A DNA stretch of 48,885 bases from Streptomyces afghaniensis 772. GTDB taxonomy: Bacteria; Actinomycetota; Actinomycetes; Streptomycetales; Streptomycetaceae. Below are positions 15,892 to 22,772 of this stretch, in pieces. A model generated the notes under the pieces. It was not told the origin of the DNA. It was given only the letters and a program-made list of their open reading frames with translations, and made no database searches. Both the position numbers and the translations under genes were made by a program. The first letter of the stretch is position 1. The number at the start of each line of letters is the position of its first letter. Where the stretch lies: assembly GCA_000415505.1 (NCBI GenBank), contig KE354388.1, forward strand, positions 1 through 48,885, written 5' to 3'.

Positions 15892-16869
15892 TCAGAACAG
15901 GGCCCGAGCCAGGGCCCTACGGGCCGCGATCACGCGCGGATCCTCGGGTCCGACCACCTCGAACAGCTCCAGCAGCCGCATCCGCACGGTGTCCCGGTCG
16001 TCACCCACCGTACGCGCCACGGTCTCGATGAGCCGGCCGAAGGCGTCCTCCACATGGCCGCCCACCAGATCCAGGTCGGCGGCGGCGATCTGCGCCTGCA
16101 CGTCGGCCGGCTTCTCGGCCGCCTCCCTGCGCACCTGCTGCGGGTCCACGCCCTGCACCCGCTGGAGCAACTCGGCCTGGGCGAGACCCAGTTTGGCCTC
16201 CTCGTTGCCCGGGTCCTCGTTCAGTACGTTCTTGTAGGCCTGGACGGCACCGCTCAGGTCACCCGAGTCGAGCGCCTGCACGGCGGCCTCGAGGAGCCCG
16301 TCGTACGGGCCGGCCGGCCGCTCGGGAGCCGGCTGGGCGCCGCCGCCCGGCTCGGCCTCGGGGTCGACGGCGAGGCCGGTCAGGCCGAAGCGCTGTTCCG
16401 CGACCTGCACCAGCTGGTCCAGCGTCTGCCGGATCTGCGCCTCGCCCGCGGCCCCCTGGAAGAGCGGCAGCGCCTGCCCCGCGACGACCGCGAAGACCGC
16501 CGGGATCCCCTGGATGCCGAACTGCTGCATCAGCATCTGGTTGGCGTCGACGTCGATCTTGGCGAGCAGGAAGCGGCCGTTGTACTCGACGGCCAGCCGC
16601 TCCAGGACCGGGCTCAGCTGCTTGCAGGGCTGACACCACTCGGCCCAGAAGTCGATGACGACGGGCACCTCGGCGGACCGCTGGAGGACGTCCCTCTCGA
16701 ACCCCGCCTCGTCGACGTCGATGACGAGATCGGCCGGGGAGATCGCCCCCGCGCCGCCTTCCCGGGCGGCTTGCGCACGCGCCTGCTCCGCCTTCGCCTT
16801 GGCCTCCTGGGCCGCCTTCACCGCGGCGAGGTCGACGACTCCGCTCATGGACATGTTCCGTGGCTGCAT
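15892..16869 (-). CDS. Thioredoxin-fold protein with TPR-like C-terminus (YbbN/CnoX-like)
   Basis: 325 residues, cytoplasmic, no signal peptide. The N-terminal ~45 residues are Ala/Lys/Gln-rich. Residues about 50-150 form a thioredoxin domain with active site WCQPC (Cys79, Cys82) in DFWAEWCQPCKQLSP and the cis-Pro loop GIPAVFAV. The remainder is helical TPR-like repeats, starting around YDGLLEAAVQALDSGDLSGA. This two-part design is that of E. coli YbbN/CnoX, which guards client proteins and works with GroEL. The usual YbbN motif often lacks one Cys; here both are kept, so redox activity is possible. ATG 16869 has GGAGG eight bases upstream. Confidence 0.9.
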   Translation of the reverse strand: MQPRNMSMSGVVDLAAVKAAQEAKAKAEQARAQAAREGGAGAISPADLVIDVDEAGFERDVLQRSAEVPVVIDFWAEWCQPCKQLSPVLERLAVEYNGRFLLAKIDVDANQMLMQQFGIQGIPAVFAVVAGQALPLFQGAAGEAQIRQTLDQLVQVAEQRFGLTGLAVDPEAEPGGGAQPAPERPAGPYDGLLEAAVQALDSGDLSGAVQAYKNVLNEDPGNEEAKLGLAQAELLQRVQGVDPQQVRREAAEKPADVQAQIAAADLDLVGGHVEDAFGRLIETVARTVGDDRDTVRMRLLELFEVVGPEDPRVIAARRALARALF

Positions 16870-17002
16870 GCGCCTATCCTCCCCCGTACTGCGCGCGCGT
16901 GTGAAAAACGGTGTGAAAGCCGGGCCGGTCGGGAGCCCTTCGGCGCCGGGTCCCCACCCCACGCCAGGTCACTCGAGCCCGTGTACGTCCCTCACGGGCT
17001 TT

Positions 17003-17019
17003 CGCTACGAGTCGTAGCG
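17003..17019. promoter_or_regulatory. Inverted repeat, candidate TetR operator
   Basis: CGCTACG (17003-17009) and CGTAGCG (17013-17019) are perfectly complementary across 3 bases. The site lies in the 234-base gap between the divergent thioredoxin-TPR and TetR genes, 85 bases before the latter's start. TetR proteins commonly autoregulate through such sites. Confidence 0.45.
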
Positions 17020-17103
17020 TAATGCCACACCGAACCGTCGGAACACCACCCCCCGGTGATCTCCCTCACGGCCGCACGGGAACCGCCGGTTTATGGTCAT
17101 GAC

Positions 17104-17739
17104 ATGCACAGCCGCAGCCCAGCCAGCCGCACCGGGCGCCCGCGCAGCGCCACGGCGGACGCCGCGATCCTGGCCGCGACGCGGGCGGCGCTGGTCGAAC
17201 TGGGCTGGTCCAAGCTCACCTTGGGAGACGTGGCGACACGCGCCGGGGTTGCGAAGACGACGCTGTACCGCCGCTGGTCCGGCAAGAACGAACTGGTCGT
17301 CGACGCTGTCGCGGAGCTCTTCGACGAACTGGAGCTCCCCGACAGCGGCTCACTGGCCGCGGACATCGAGGGCGTCGTCCTCCAGTTCGCCGCCATCCTG
17401 GCCCGCCCGGAGGCGAAGAGCGGCCTGATGGCGGTGGTCGCGGAGGCCACCCGCGACGACGCCCTGCGCGAACGCATCCGCGAGTCGGTCGTCGACCGCC
17501 AGAAACGCCTGGTCCTGGAGGGCAGATCCCGGGCCCAGGCGAGGGGCGAACTCCCGCCCGAGCCGGACCCCGTCACCGCGTCCCGCACAGCGGACCTGAT
17601 CTTCGACATGGTGGCGGGAGCGGTGGTCCACCGCACGCTGGTGAGCGGGGAGCCGGTGGACGAGGAGTGGGTCCGCGGCTTCACCCTGGTGCTGCTCAGG
17701 GGCCTGGCGGCAGAAGCCGCGCACCCGGCCGCCGGCTGA
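17104..17739 (+). CDS. TetR/AcrR-family transcriptional regulator
   Basis: About 211 residues. The N-terminal HTH is typical: ILAATRAALVELGWSKLTLG, then DVATRAGVAKTTLYRRWSGK as recognition region. The C-terminal ligand domain (TetR_C_16/33-like) starts around residue 70 and has the family's 'FDMVAGAVVHRTLVSGEP' helix. ATG 17104 is chosen: TATGGT at 17092-17097 is a good -10 and puts the transcript start on the ATG, so it is probably leaderless. An upstream in-frame ATG at 17056 has no support. Ligand and targets are unknown; the inverted repeat at 17003 is one candidate target. Confidence 0.88.
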   Translation: MHSRSPASRTGRPRSATADAAILAATRAALVELGWSKLTLGDVATRAGVAKTTLYRRWSGKNELVVDAVAELFDELELPDSGSLAADIEGVVLQFAAILARPEAKSGLMAVVAEATRDDALRERIRESVVDRQKRLVLEGRSRAQARGELPPEPDPVTASRTADLIFDMVAGAVVHRTLVSGEPVDEEWVRGFTLVLLRGLAAEAAHPAAG

Positions 17740-17771
17740 GCCGTGTTCCCTGGGTCAGCCGGCCGGCCCGC

Positions 17772-18149
17772 TCAGGAGGAACCGCCGCCGAGGGTGATGT
17801 TGCCGTGGATGTCCCGGCCCTGGATCACCGTGCCCTGGGTGCCGCCGGAGATCTCGTTGTGAACGTCCCCGGAGCGTGAGCCGACCTCCGCGTCCGCCCG
17901 CCGCCGCCAGATCTCCAGCGCCGCCGCGAAGTCGGGGTCCTGCCGGGCGCGTTCGTTGAGCAGCGCGGCGAGCTGCCCGGCCCGCTCCTCGGTGCGCGGT
18001 GGCTCGGCGGGCACCGCCGGCTCCCCTTCGCCGGCCCGGGGTCCCCTTCGGGCGACCAGGTCGCGCAGGGACGCCCAGATCTGTTCGCCGGCCGCACCGG
18101 CCGTCCCCGAGGCGAGCGCCACGAGCAGTCCTGCCGTGATGGGTTCCAC
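17772..18149 (-). CDS. Small protein with C-terminal RHIM-like amyloid motif
   Basis: 125 residues, not a named family I can give with certainty. Residues 1-30 are an Ala/Gly-rich hydrophobic or amphipathic helix (GLLVALASGTAGAAGEQIW). Residues 55-86 are a second helical region (Leu/Ala/Arg-rich). Residues 94-121 carry a Gly-punctuated motif containing HNEISGG, then TVIQGRDIHGNITLGG. The V-I-Q-G-R-D-I-x-G core resembles the RHIM-like bacterial amyloid signalling motifs found in actinobacterial NLR/effector pairs. ATG 18149 follows a GGAGG. No NLR or toxin gene is adjacent: the neighbours are TetR (convergent) and icmA. Confidence 0.6.
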   Translation of the reverse strand: MEPITAGLLVALASGTAGAAGEQIWASLRDLVARRGPRAGEGEPAVPAEPPRTEERAGQLAALLNERARQDPDFAAALEIWRRRADAEVGSRSGDVHNEISGGTQGTVIQGRDIHGNITLGGGSS

Positions 18150-18222
18150 GGAGGTCCTCCAGTCGTCAGCGGATCATGCACTGATGGTTGACTGCGGACA
18201 CTGAACCACGCTGGCGCGGAGC

Positions 18223-19923
18223 TCAGAAACCGGCAGGCTCCGTGTACACCCCCCACTCGTCCCGCAGCACCCCGCAGATCTCGCCGAGCGTCGCCTCGGC
18301 GCGTACCGCCTCCAGCATCGGCTCGATCATGTTCGCGTCCGACCGCGCCGCGGCGATCATGCCGTCGAGCGCCGCCCGGACCCGCGCGTCGTCCCGCCCG
18401 GCCTTCCGCTCCGCGAGCACCCGGACCTGCTCCCGCTCCATCTCGTGGCTGACCCGCAGGATCTCCAGATCGCCGGTCACCGACCCGGTGTGGACGTTCA
18501 CCCCGACGACCTTCTTGTCACCCTTCTCCAGGGCCTGCTGGTACCGGAACGCCGACTCCGCGATCTCCCCGGTGAACCAGCCGTCCTCGATGCCCCGCAG
18601 GATCCCGGAGGTGATCGGCCCGATCGGGTGCTGCCCGTCGGGGTGCGCCCGCAGTCCCCGCTCCCTTATCTGCTCGAAGATCTTCTCGGCGTCGGCCTCG
18701 ATCCGGTCCGTGAGCTGCTCGACGTACCAGGAGCCGCCCAGCGGGTCGGCCACGTTGGCCACCCCGGTCTCCTCCATCAGCACCTGCTGGGTCCGCAGCG
18801 CGATCTCCGCCGCCTGCTCGCTGGGCAGCGCGAGGGTCTCGTCGAGGGCGTTGGTGTGCAGCGAGTTCGTCCCGCCGAGCACGGCCGCCAGCGCCTCCAC
18901 AGCCGTCCGTACGACGTTGTTGTACGGCTGCTGCGCGGTGAGGGAGACACCCGCCGTCTGGGTGTGGAAGCGCAGCCACTGCGCCTTCTCCGACTGCGCC
19001 CCGTACACGTCCCGCATCCAGCGGGCCCAGATCCGCCGCGCGGCCCGGAACTTCGCGATCTCCTCGAAGAAGTCGACGTGCGCGTCGAAGAAGAAGGACA
19101 GGCCGGGCGCGAAGACGTCGACGTCAAGACCGCGCGACAGGCCCAGCTCCACGTACCCGAAGCCGTCCGCCAGCGTGTAGGCCAGCTCCTGCGCGGCCGT
19201 CGCCCCGGCCTCCCGGATGTGGTAGCCGGAGACCGACAGCGGCTTGTAGGCGGGGATGCTTGCCGCGCAGTGCTCCATGAGGTCGCCGATCAGCCGCAGG
19301 TGCGGTTCCGGCTGGAAGAGCCACTCCTTCTGGGCGATGTACTCCTTGAAGATGTCCGTCTGGAGCGTGCCGTTCAGGACGGAGGTGTCGACGCCCTGCC
19401 GTTCGGCGGCGACCAGGTACATGCAGAAGACGGGCACGGCCGGTCCGCTGATGGTCATGGACGTCGTCACGTCACCCAGCGGGATGTCCTTGAACAGGAC
19501 CTCCATGTCGGCCGCCGAGTCGATCGCGACACCGCAGTGCCCGACCTCGCCCAGCGAGCGCGGGTCGTCGGAGTCGCGGCCCATGAGCGTCGGCATGTCG
19601 AAGGCGACCGAGAGCCCGCCCCCGCCGTTGCGGAGGATCATCTTGTAGCGCTCGTTGGTCTGCTCGGCGTTGCCGAACCCGGCGAACTGCCGGATGGTCC
19701 ACGTACGCCCTCGGTAGCCGGTCGCGTACAGGCCGCGGGTGAAGGGGTACTCCCCGGGCCAGCCGATCCGCTCGAACCCGTCGTACCTGTCGCCGGGCCG
19801 GGGCCCGTACACCGGCTCCACGGGATCGCCGGAGAGCGTGCTGAAGTCGGCCTCGCGCTTGCGCGCGGAGTCGTACCGGGCCTGCCAGCGACGGCGGCCT
19901 TCCTCTATGGCGTCAGCGTCCAT
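18223..19923 (-). CDS. icmA: Isobutyryl-CoA mutase, large subunit
   Basis: 566 residues, the substrate-binding TIM-barrel subunit of a coenzyme-B12 mutase interconverting isobutyryl-CoA and n-butyryl-CoA. Homologous to methylmalonyl-CoA mutase but ends without the B12-binding domain, which is a separate small subunit (IcmB, not in this window). The residues that distinguish the two enzymes are visible: Phe80 (in RQFAGF; Tyr in methylmalonyl-CoA mutase) and Gln198 (in YIAQKE; Arg in the mutase). It links valine/butyrate metabolism to polyketide precursor supply. A 24-base palindrome lies 9 bases before its start. Confidence 0.93.
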   Translation of the reverse strand: MDADAIEEGRRRWQARYDSARKREADFSTLSGDPVEPVYGPRPGDRYDGFERIGWPGEYPFTRGLYATGYRGRTWTIRQFAGFGNAEQTNERYKMILRNGGGGLSVAFDMPTLMGRDSDDPRSLGEVGHCGVAIDSAADMEVLFKDIPLGDVTTSMTISGPAVPVFCMYLVAAERQGVDTSVLNGTLQTDIFKEYIAQKEWLFQPEPHLRLIGDLMEHCAASIPAYKPLSVSGYHIREAGATAAQELAYTLADGFGYVELGLSRGLDVDVFAPGLSFFFDAHVDFFEEIAKFRAARRIWARWMRDVYGAQSEKAQWLRFHTQTAGVSLTAQQPYNNVVRTAVEALAAVLGGTNSLHTNALDETLALPSEQAAEIALRTQQVLMEETGVANVADPLGGSWYVEQLTDRIEADAEKIFEQIRERGLRAHPDGQHPIGPITSGILRGIEDGWFTGEIAESAFRYQQALEKGDKKVVGVNVHTGSVTGDLEILRVSHEMEREQVRVLAERKAGRDDARVRAALDGMIAAARSDANMIEPMLEAVRAEATLGEICGVLRDEWGVYTEPAGF

Positions 19924-19931
19924 ACCATCGA

Positions 19932-19955
19932 ATTTACTAGGACGTCCAAGTAAAT
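19932..19955. promoter_or_regulatory. 24-bp near-perfect palindrome at the icmA start
   Basis: ATTTACT at 19932-19938 mirrors AGTAAAT at 19949-19955 around the core GGACGTCC (19940-19947); only the base on each side of the core breaks symmetry. It ends 9 bases before the icmA start codon, where a bound repressor would block transcription start or translation. TetR-type operator by shape. Confidence 0.6.
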
Positions 19956-19967
19956 GTCGATGGCAGA

Positions 19968-19993
19968 CCGCCGTACGTTCGTCCGTACGGCGG
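19968..19993 (-). terminator. Terminator hairpin after the DUF3817 gene
   Basis: CCGCCGTACG (19968-19977) pairs perfectly with CGTACGGCGG (19984-19993), 6-base loop. It is 5 bases past the DUF3817 stop and separates that gene from icmA, so icmA needs its own promoter. Confidence 0.7.
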
Positions 19994-19998
19994 TGCGG

Positions 19999-20337
19999 TT
20001 ACGCCTTGGCGGTCGCGGGCGAGTCCTCCGCGACCCTGGCCTCGAGCTCGTGGCTGATCTTGCGCTCCACGAAGAACGCGGCCGTCGGGATGGTCCCCGC
20101 GAGCAGCACCCAGATCTGCTTGCCCACCGGCCACTTCGCCTTGGAGCCCAGGTCGAAGGCGAAGATCAGGTACACGACGTAGAGCCAGCCGTGCGCGATG
20201 CTGACGACGCGCGTGAAGTCGGCCGCGCCGTTCAGGTCGAGCACATACTTGCCGATCATGCCGAAGGTCAGCAGGACCAGCAGTACGCCGGTGACGTAGG
20301 CCATCACGCGATAGCGGGTCAGCACGCTCTTTTTCAT
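19999..20337 (-). CDS. DUF3817 domain membrane protein (copy 1)
   Basis: 112 residues with three hydrophobic segments: VMAYVTGVLLVLLTFGMI near the N-terminus, the Trp/Tyr-rich GWLYVVYLIFAFDL in the middle, and IWVLLAGTIPTAAFFVERK near the end. The AHGWLYVVYLIFA stretch and the terminal FVERK are DUF3817 hallmarks. Start at ATG 20337 (MKKSVL). Function unknown. It is followed by a terminator and preceded by MarR. A second DUF3817 gene lies at 31304-31648, with the polyketide island between the two. Confidence 0.88.
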   Translation of the reverse strand: MKKSVLTRYRVMAYVTGVLLVLLTFGMIGKYVLDLNGAADFTRVVSIAHGWLYVVYLIFAFDLGSKAKWPVGKQIWVLLAGTIPTAAFFVERKISHELEARVAEDSPATAKA

Positions 20338-20380
20338 GCCGTCGAGCGTAACCACCCGTTCCGGGAGATCTTGGCCCGGG

Positions 20381-20890
20381 TCACCCCTCCTCGAAGTCCC
20401 CCGCGGCGATCCGCAGCGGCCGCAGCATCGCGAAGATCTCGGCGCACTCCTCCGCGTCGTACACCCCGAGCCCGAAATCCATCGCCATCAGGTCGCGGGT
20501 GGCCGCCTCGACCACCTCACGGCCCTTGTCGGTGATGCTGGCGAGGGTGCCGCGTCCGTCGTTGGGGTTGGGCCGCTTGCCGACGAGACCCGACTTCACG
20601 AGCCGGTCCACGGTGTTCGTCACGGAGGTGGGATGCACCATGAGCCGCTCGCCGATCTTGGACATCGGCAGCTCGCCCGACTTGGAGAAGGTGAGCAGCA
20701 CCAGCGCCTCGTAGCGCGCGAACGTCAGCCCGTACGGCTTGACCACCGCGTCGACCTCGGCGAGGAGGATCTGCTGGGCGCGCATGATCGAGGTGATCGC
20801 GGCCATGGACGGCACGTTTCCCCAGCGCTGCTTCCAGCGTTCGTCGGCGCGCGCGATCGGATCGAAGGAGAGACTGAGCGGCTTCGGCAC
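20381..20890 (-). CDS. MarR-family transcriptional regulator
   Basis: 169 residues. A winged HTH occupies about residues 55-130 (LTFARYEALVLLTFSKSGEL, then MSKIGERLMVHPTSVTNTVD and the wing NPNDGRGTLASITDKGREVV). Start GTG 20890: a TAAGGT -10 (20898-20903) with CTGACC 17 bases before it puts the transcript start at the GTG, so it is leaderless. The -35 overlaps the stop codon of the neighbouring polyketide-island gene. The perfect palindrome ACCGGCCGGT at 20903-20912 could be its own operator. In S. coelicolor the orthologue, as I recall, sits directly beside the thiamine-binding protein gene. Confidence 0.88.
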   Translation of the reverse strand: MPKPLSLSFDPIARADERWKQRWGNVPSMAAITSIMRAQQILLAEVDAVVKPYGLTFARYEALVLLTFSKSGELPMSKIGERLMVHPTSVTNTVDRLVKSGLVGKRPNPNDGRGTLASITDKGREVVEAATRDLMAMDFGLGVYDAEECAEIFAMLRPLRIAAGDFEEG

Positions 20891-20897
20891 GAACCCG

Positions 20898-20926
20898 ACC
20901 TTACCGGCCGGTCACATGATGGTCAG
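20898..20926 (-). promoter_or_regulatory. MarR promoter overlapping the island boundary
   Basis: Minus strand: CTGACC (20921-20926), 17-base spacer holding the palindrome ACCGGCCGGT, TAAGGT (20898-20903), then the GTG start 7 bases on. The -35 overlaps the stop of the ABM-like gene (20923-20925). Confidence 0.5.
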
Positions 20927-21270
20927 CCCTGTCTCGGCCTTCGGTCACCCGTGCTCTCGGGCATGATCTCGAAGACCCCGGTCCACCGGTCGTCGTGCAG
21001 ACAGGCGTTCATCGGACCGACCAGAGTGGCGTGCTCAGGGTCGGTGCGCCAGCGTTTGATGGCCTCGAGGCTCTCCCACTCGCTGGTGAGCAGCCATCGA
21101 CCGGGATCATCGAGGGAGCGGCAGAGCTGTTCGCGCAGATGCCCGGGGGACCGCACGGCGCCGTCGCGTACGCCTTGGTAGGCGTCCACGAAATCCGCTT
21201 CCCTTCCCTCCCGGACGTGCAGCAGGCGCACCACTCGCACCCGCGCCGGTGCCGGAGCCTGCCCCGTCAC
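20923..21270 (-). CDS. ABM-like ferredoxin-fold protein, SchA/CurD N-domain paralogue
   Basis: 115 residues, small and cytoplasmic. The pattern V-R-V-V-R-L-L-H-V-x-E-G-x-E-x-x-F-x-D-A-Y, then SPGHLREQLCRSLDDPGRW and LLTSEWESLE, is that of the antibiotic-biosynthesis-monooxygenase (dimeric alpha-beta barrel) superfamily. It closely parallels the first ~100 residues of the gene at 29680-30798 (VPGHLGDQLCQSVENPSQW, LITSEW), so the two are paralogues. Start GTG 21270 overlaps the P450 stop (GTGA), so they are translationally coupled. Possible role: a cofactor-free oxygenase or a fold-assisting protein in tailoring. Confidence 0.75.
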   Translation of the reverse strand: MTGQAPAPARVRVVRLLHVREGREADFVDAYQGVRDGAVRSPGHLREQLCRSLDDPGRWLLTSEWESLEAIKRWRTDPEHATLVGPMNACLHDDRWTGVFEIMPESTGDRRPRQG

Positions 21271-22565
21271 GACGGGTCGAGGACGACGGGGAGTTCCGCG
21301 AGCCCGCGGAAGGCGGGGAACGGCACGGTCAGCCAGCGCACGTTCTCCGGCTCCCCGACCAGGGCCATGTCGGGGTGGCGCCCGAAGAGCGTGGTGAGGG
21401 CGATCTGCATCTCCAGACGTGCCAGCGGCGCGCCGATGCAGTAGTGCGGGCCGAGGCCGAATGCGAGGTGTGTCGCCTGGACGTTCGGGCGCTCGACGTC
21501 CATGCGGTCCGGGTCGGGGAACATCTCCGGGTCCCGGTTGGCCGCCGTGAGCGAGATCTGCACGAGCGCACCCTTGGGGATGAGTGTGTCGCGCATCTTG
21601 ATGTCTTCCGTCGCGTAGCGGAACGTCGAGTTCTCCACGGAGGTCTCGAACCGGAAGATCTCTTCGACGGCTGCGGCCGTCGCCTCCGGGTCGCGGAAGG
21701 CCAGGCGCTTCTGCTCCGGTCGGCCGAGCAGGTGGTAGACGGCGTTGCCGATCTGGTACGCGGTCGACTTGTGGCCCGCGAAGAGCAGCACCCACGCGGT
21801 GGAGACGAGTTCGTGGTCGGTGAGCGCGCCGTCCTCGTCCTGCGCCGTGACGAGTGCGCTGAGCAGAGCTCCGTCCGGCTCCTTCCGCTTCCGCGCGATC
21901 AGGTCCACCAGATAGTCGCGCAGGTTGCCCTCGGCCAGTTCCAGCGCCTTCCTCGCCTCCGGCCCGAAGCCGGTCTGAGCGACGGTGGCGGACCATTCCT
22001 GGGCTTGCCTGCGTTCGTTCTCCGGGACGCCGAGGAGCTCGCAGATCACGTGCAGCGGCAGCGGGAAGCAGAACTCCGGGAGCAGGTTCAGGGGTTCGGA
22101 CGCCGGGCAGCGGTCCAGCAGTTCGTCGGCGATCTTCTGGACCTTGGGCCGTAGCGATTCCACCCTCTTGGGGGTGAAGGTGGTGCCGACGATCCTGCGG
22201 AGCCTCGTGTGCTTGGGAGGGTCCGAGAAGAGCATGTTGTCGTCCAGGGCGATCGACGAGTCGCCGAAGATCCGGTGGTAGGCGTCGATGGCGCCGTACA
22301 TGTCCTTGCTCAGCCGAGGATCGGCCAGGGCCGCACGGGCGTCGTCGTACCGGGTGATGAGATACGTGTCGACCCCGTGCGGGGGCTTCAGCGGGCATAC
22401 GGGGGCTGTCGCCCTGAGCGCGGCGTAGACGGGATGCGGGTCGGCGCGAAACTCCCGGCTGCATGCCGAGGCCGCGGCGGCGGCCTCTTCGGGCGACATT
22501 TCCTCGGATGCGAACGCTTGCGTCATGGCTGGTCCCGGGGGTCGAGAATTCCGTCGGTCGGTCAC
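21267..22565 (-). CDS. Cytochrome P450 with an atypical oxygen-activation motif
   Basis: 432 residues from GTG 22565 (a shorter start at ATG 22526 is possible). Class I bacterial P450: K-helix ExxR at EIFR (302-305), heme loop FGLGPHYCIG with Cys376. The I-helix reads LLFAGHKSTAYQIG (261-274). In most actinobacterial P450s this is AGHETT; here the acidic residue is Lys266 and the catalytic Thr is Ser267. That should alter proton delivery. No ferredoxin gene is adjacent. It is coupled to the ABM-like gene and divergent from the FAD hydroxylase, so it is placed as a tailoring enzyme of the polyketide. Substrate unknown. Confidence 0.92.
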   Translation of the reverse strand: MTDRRNSRPPGPAMTQAFASEEMSPEEAAAAASACSREFRADPHPVYAALRATAPVCPLKPPHGVDTYLITRYDDARAALADPRLSKDMYGAIDAYHRIFGDSSIALDDNMLFSDPPKHTRLRRIVGTTFTPKRVESLRPKVQKIADELLDRCPASEPLNLLPEFCFPLPLHVICELLGVPENERRQAQEWSATVAQTGFGPEARKALELAEGNLRDYLVDLIARKRKEPDGALLSALVTAQDEDGALTDHELVSTAWVLLFAGHKSTAYQIGNAVYHLLGRPEQKRLAFRDPEATAAAVEEIFRFETSVENSTFRYATEDIKMRDTLIPKGALVQISLTAANRDPEMFPDPDRMDVERPNVQATHLAFGLGPHYCIGAPLARLEMQIALTTLFGRHPDMALVGEPENVRWLTVPFPAFRGLAELPVVLDPS

Positions 22566-22772
22566 ACGATTTCCCGGCCGCCGCTGCGCCGCAAACGCTG
22601 CGCGGCCATATGAGTCCGAGCGCCGCAGGATGTCCGCGGAATTGCTCCGGTTACCCGGCCGGCGTACCCCGGGGCGCCCCGGATCGCGCGCGTAAGTCCT
22701 GCTTGGTAAACATCATGGACGGGCCAGTCCACCGTTCCCGGGCTGGGCAGTCGCCGGAGGACGAGGAAACCA
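22566..22772. promoter_or_regulatory. Divergent promoter region, P450 and FAD hydroxylase
   Basis: 207 bases, noncoding. It contains the perfect GC palindrome CCGGGGCGCCCCGG (22669-22682). A local AT-rich patch lies at about 22702-22717 (TTGGTAAACATCAT), the likeliest -10 area for the hydroxylase. No vegetative -35 is convincing. Sporulation sigma factors drive spore-pigment genes elsewhere, so a non-vegetative promoter is possible. Confidence 0.35.
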
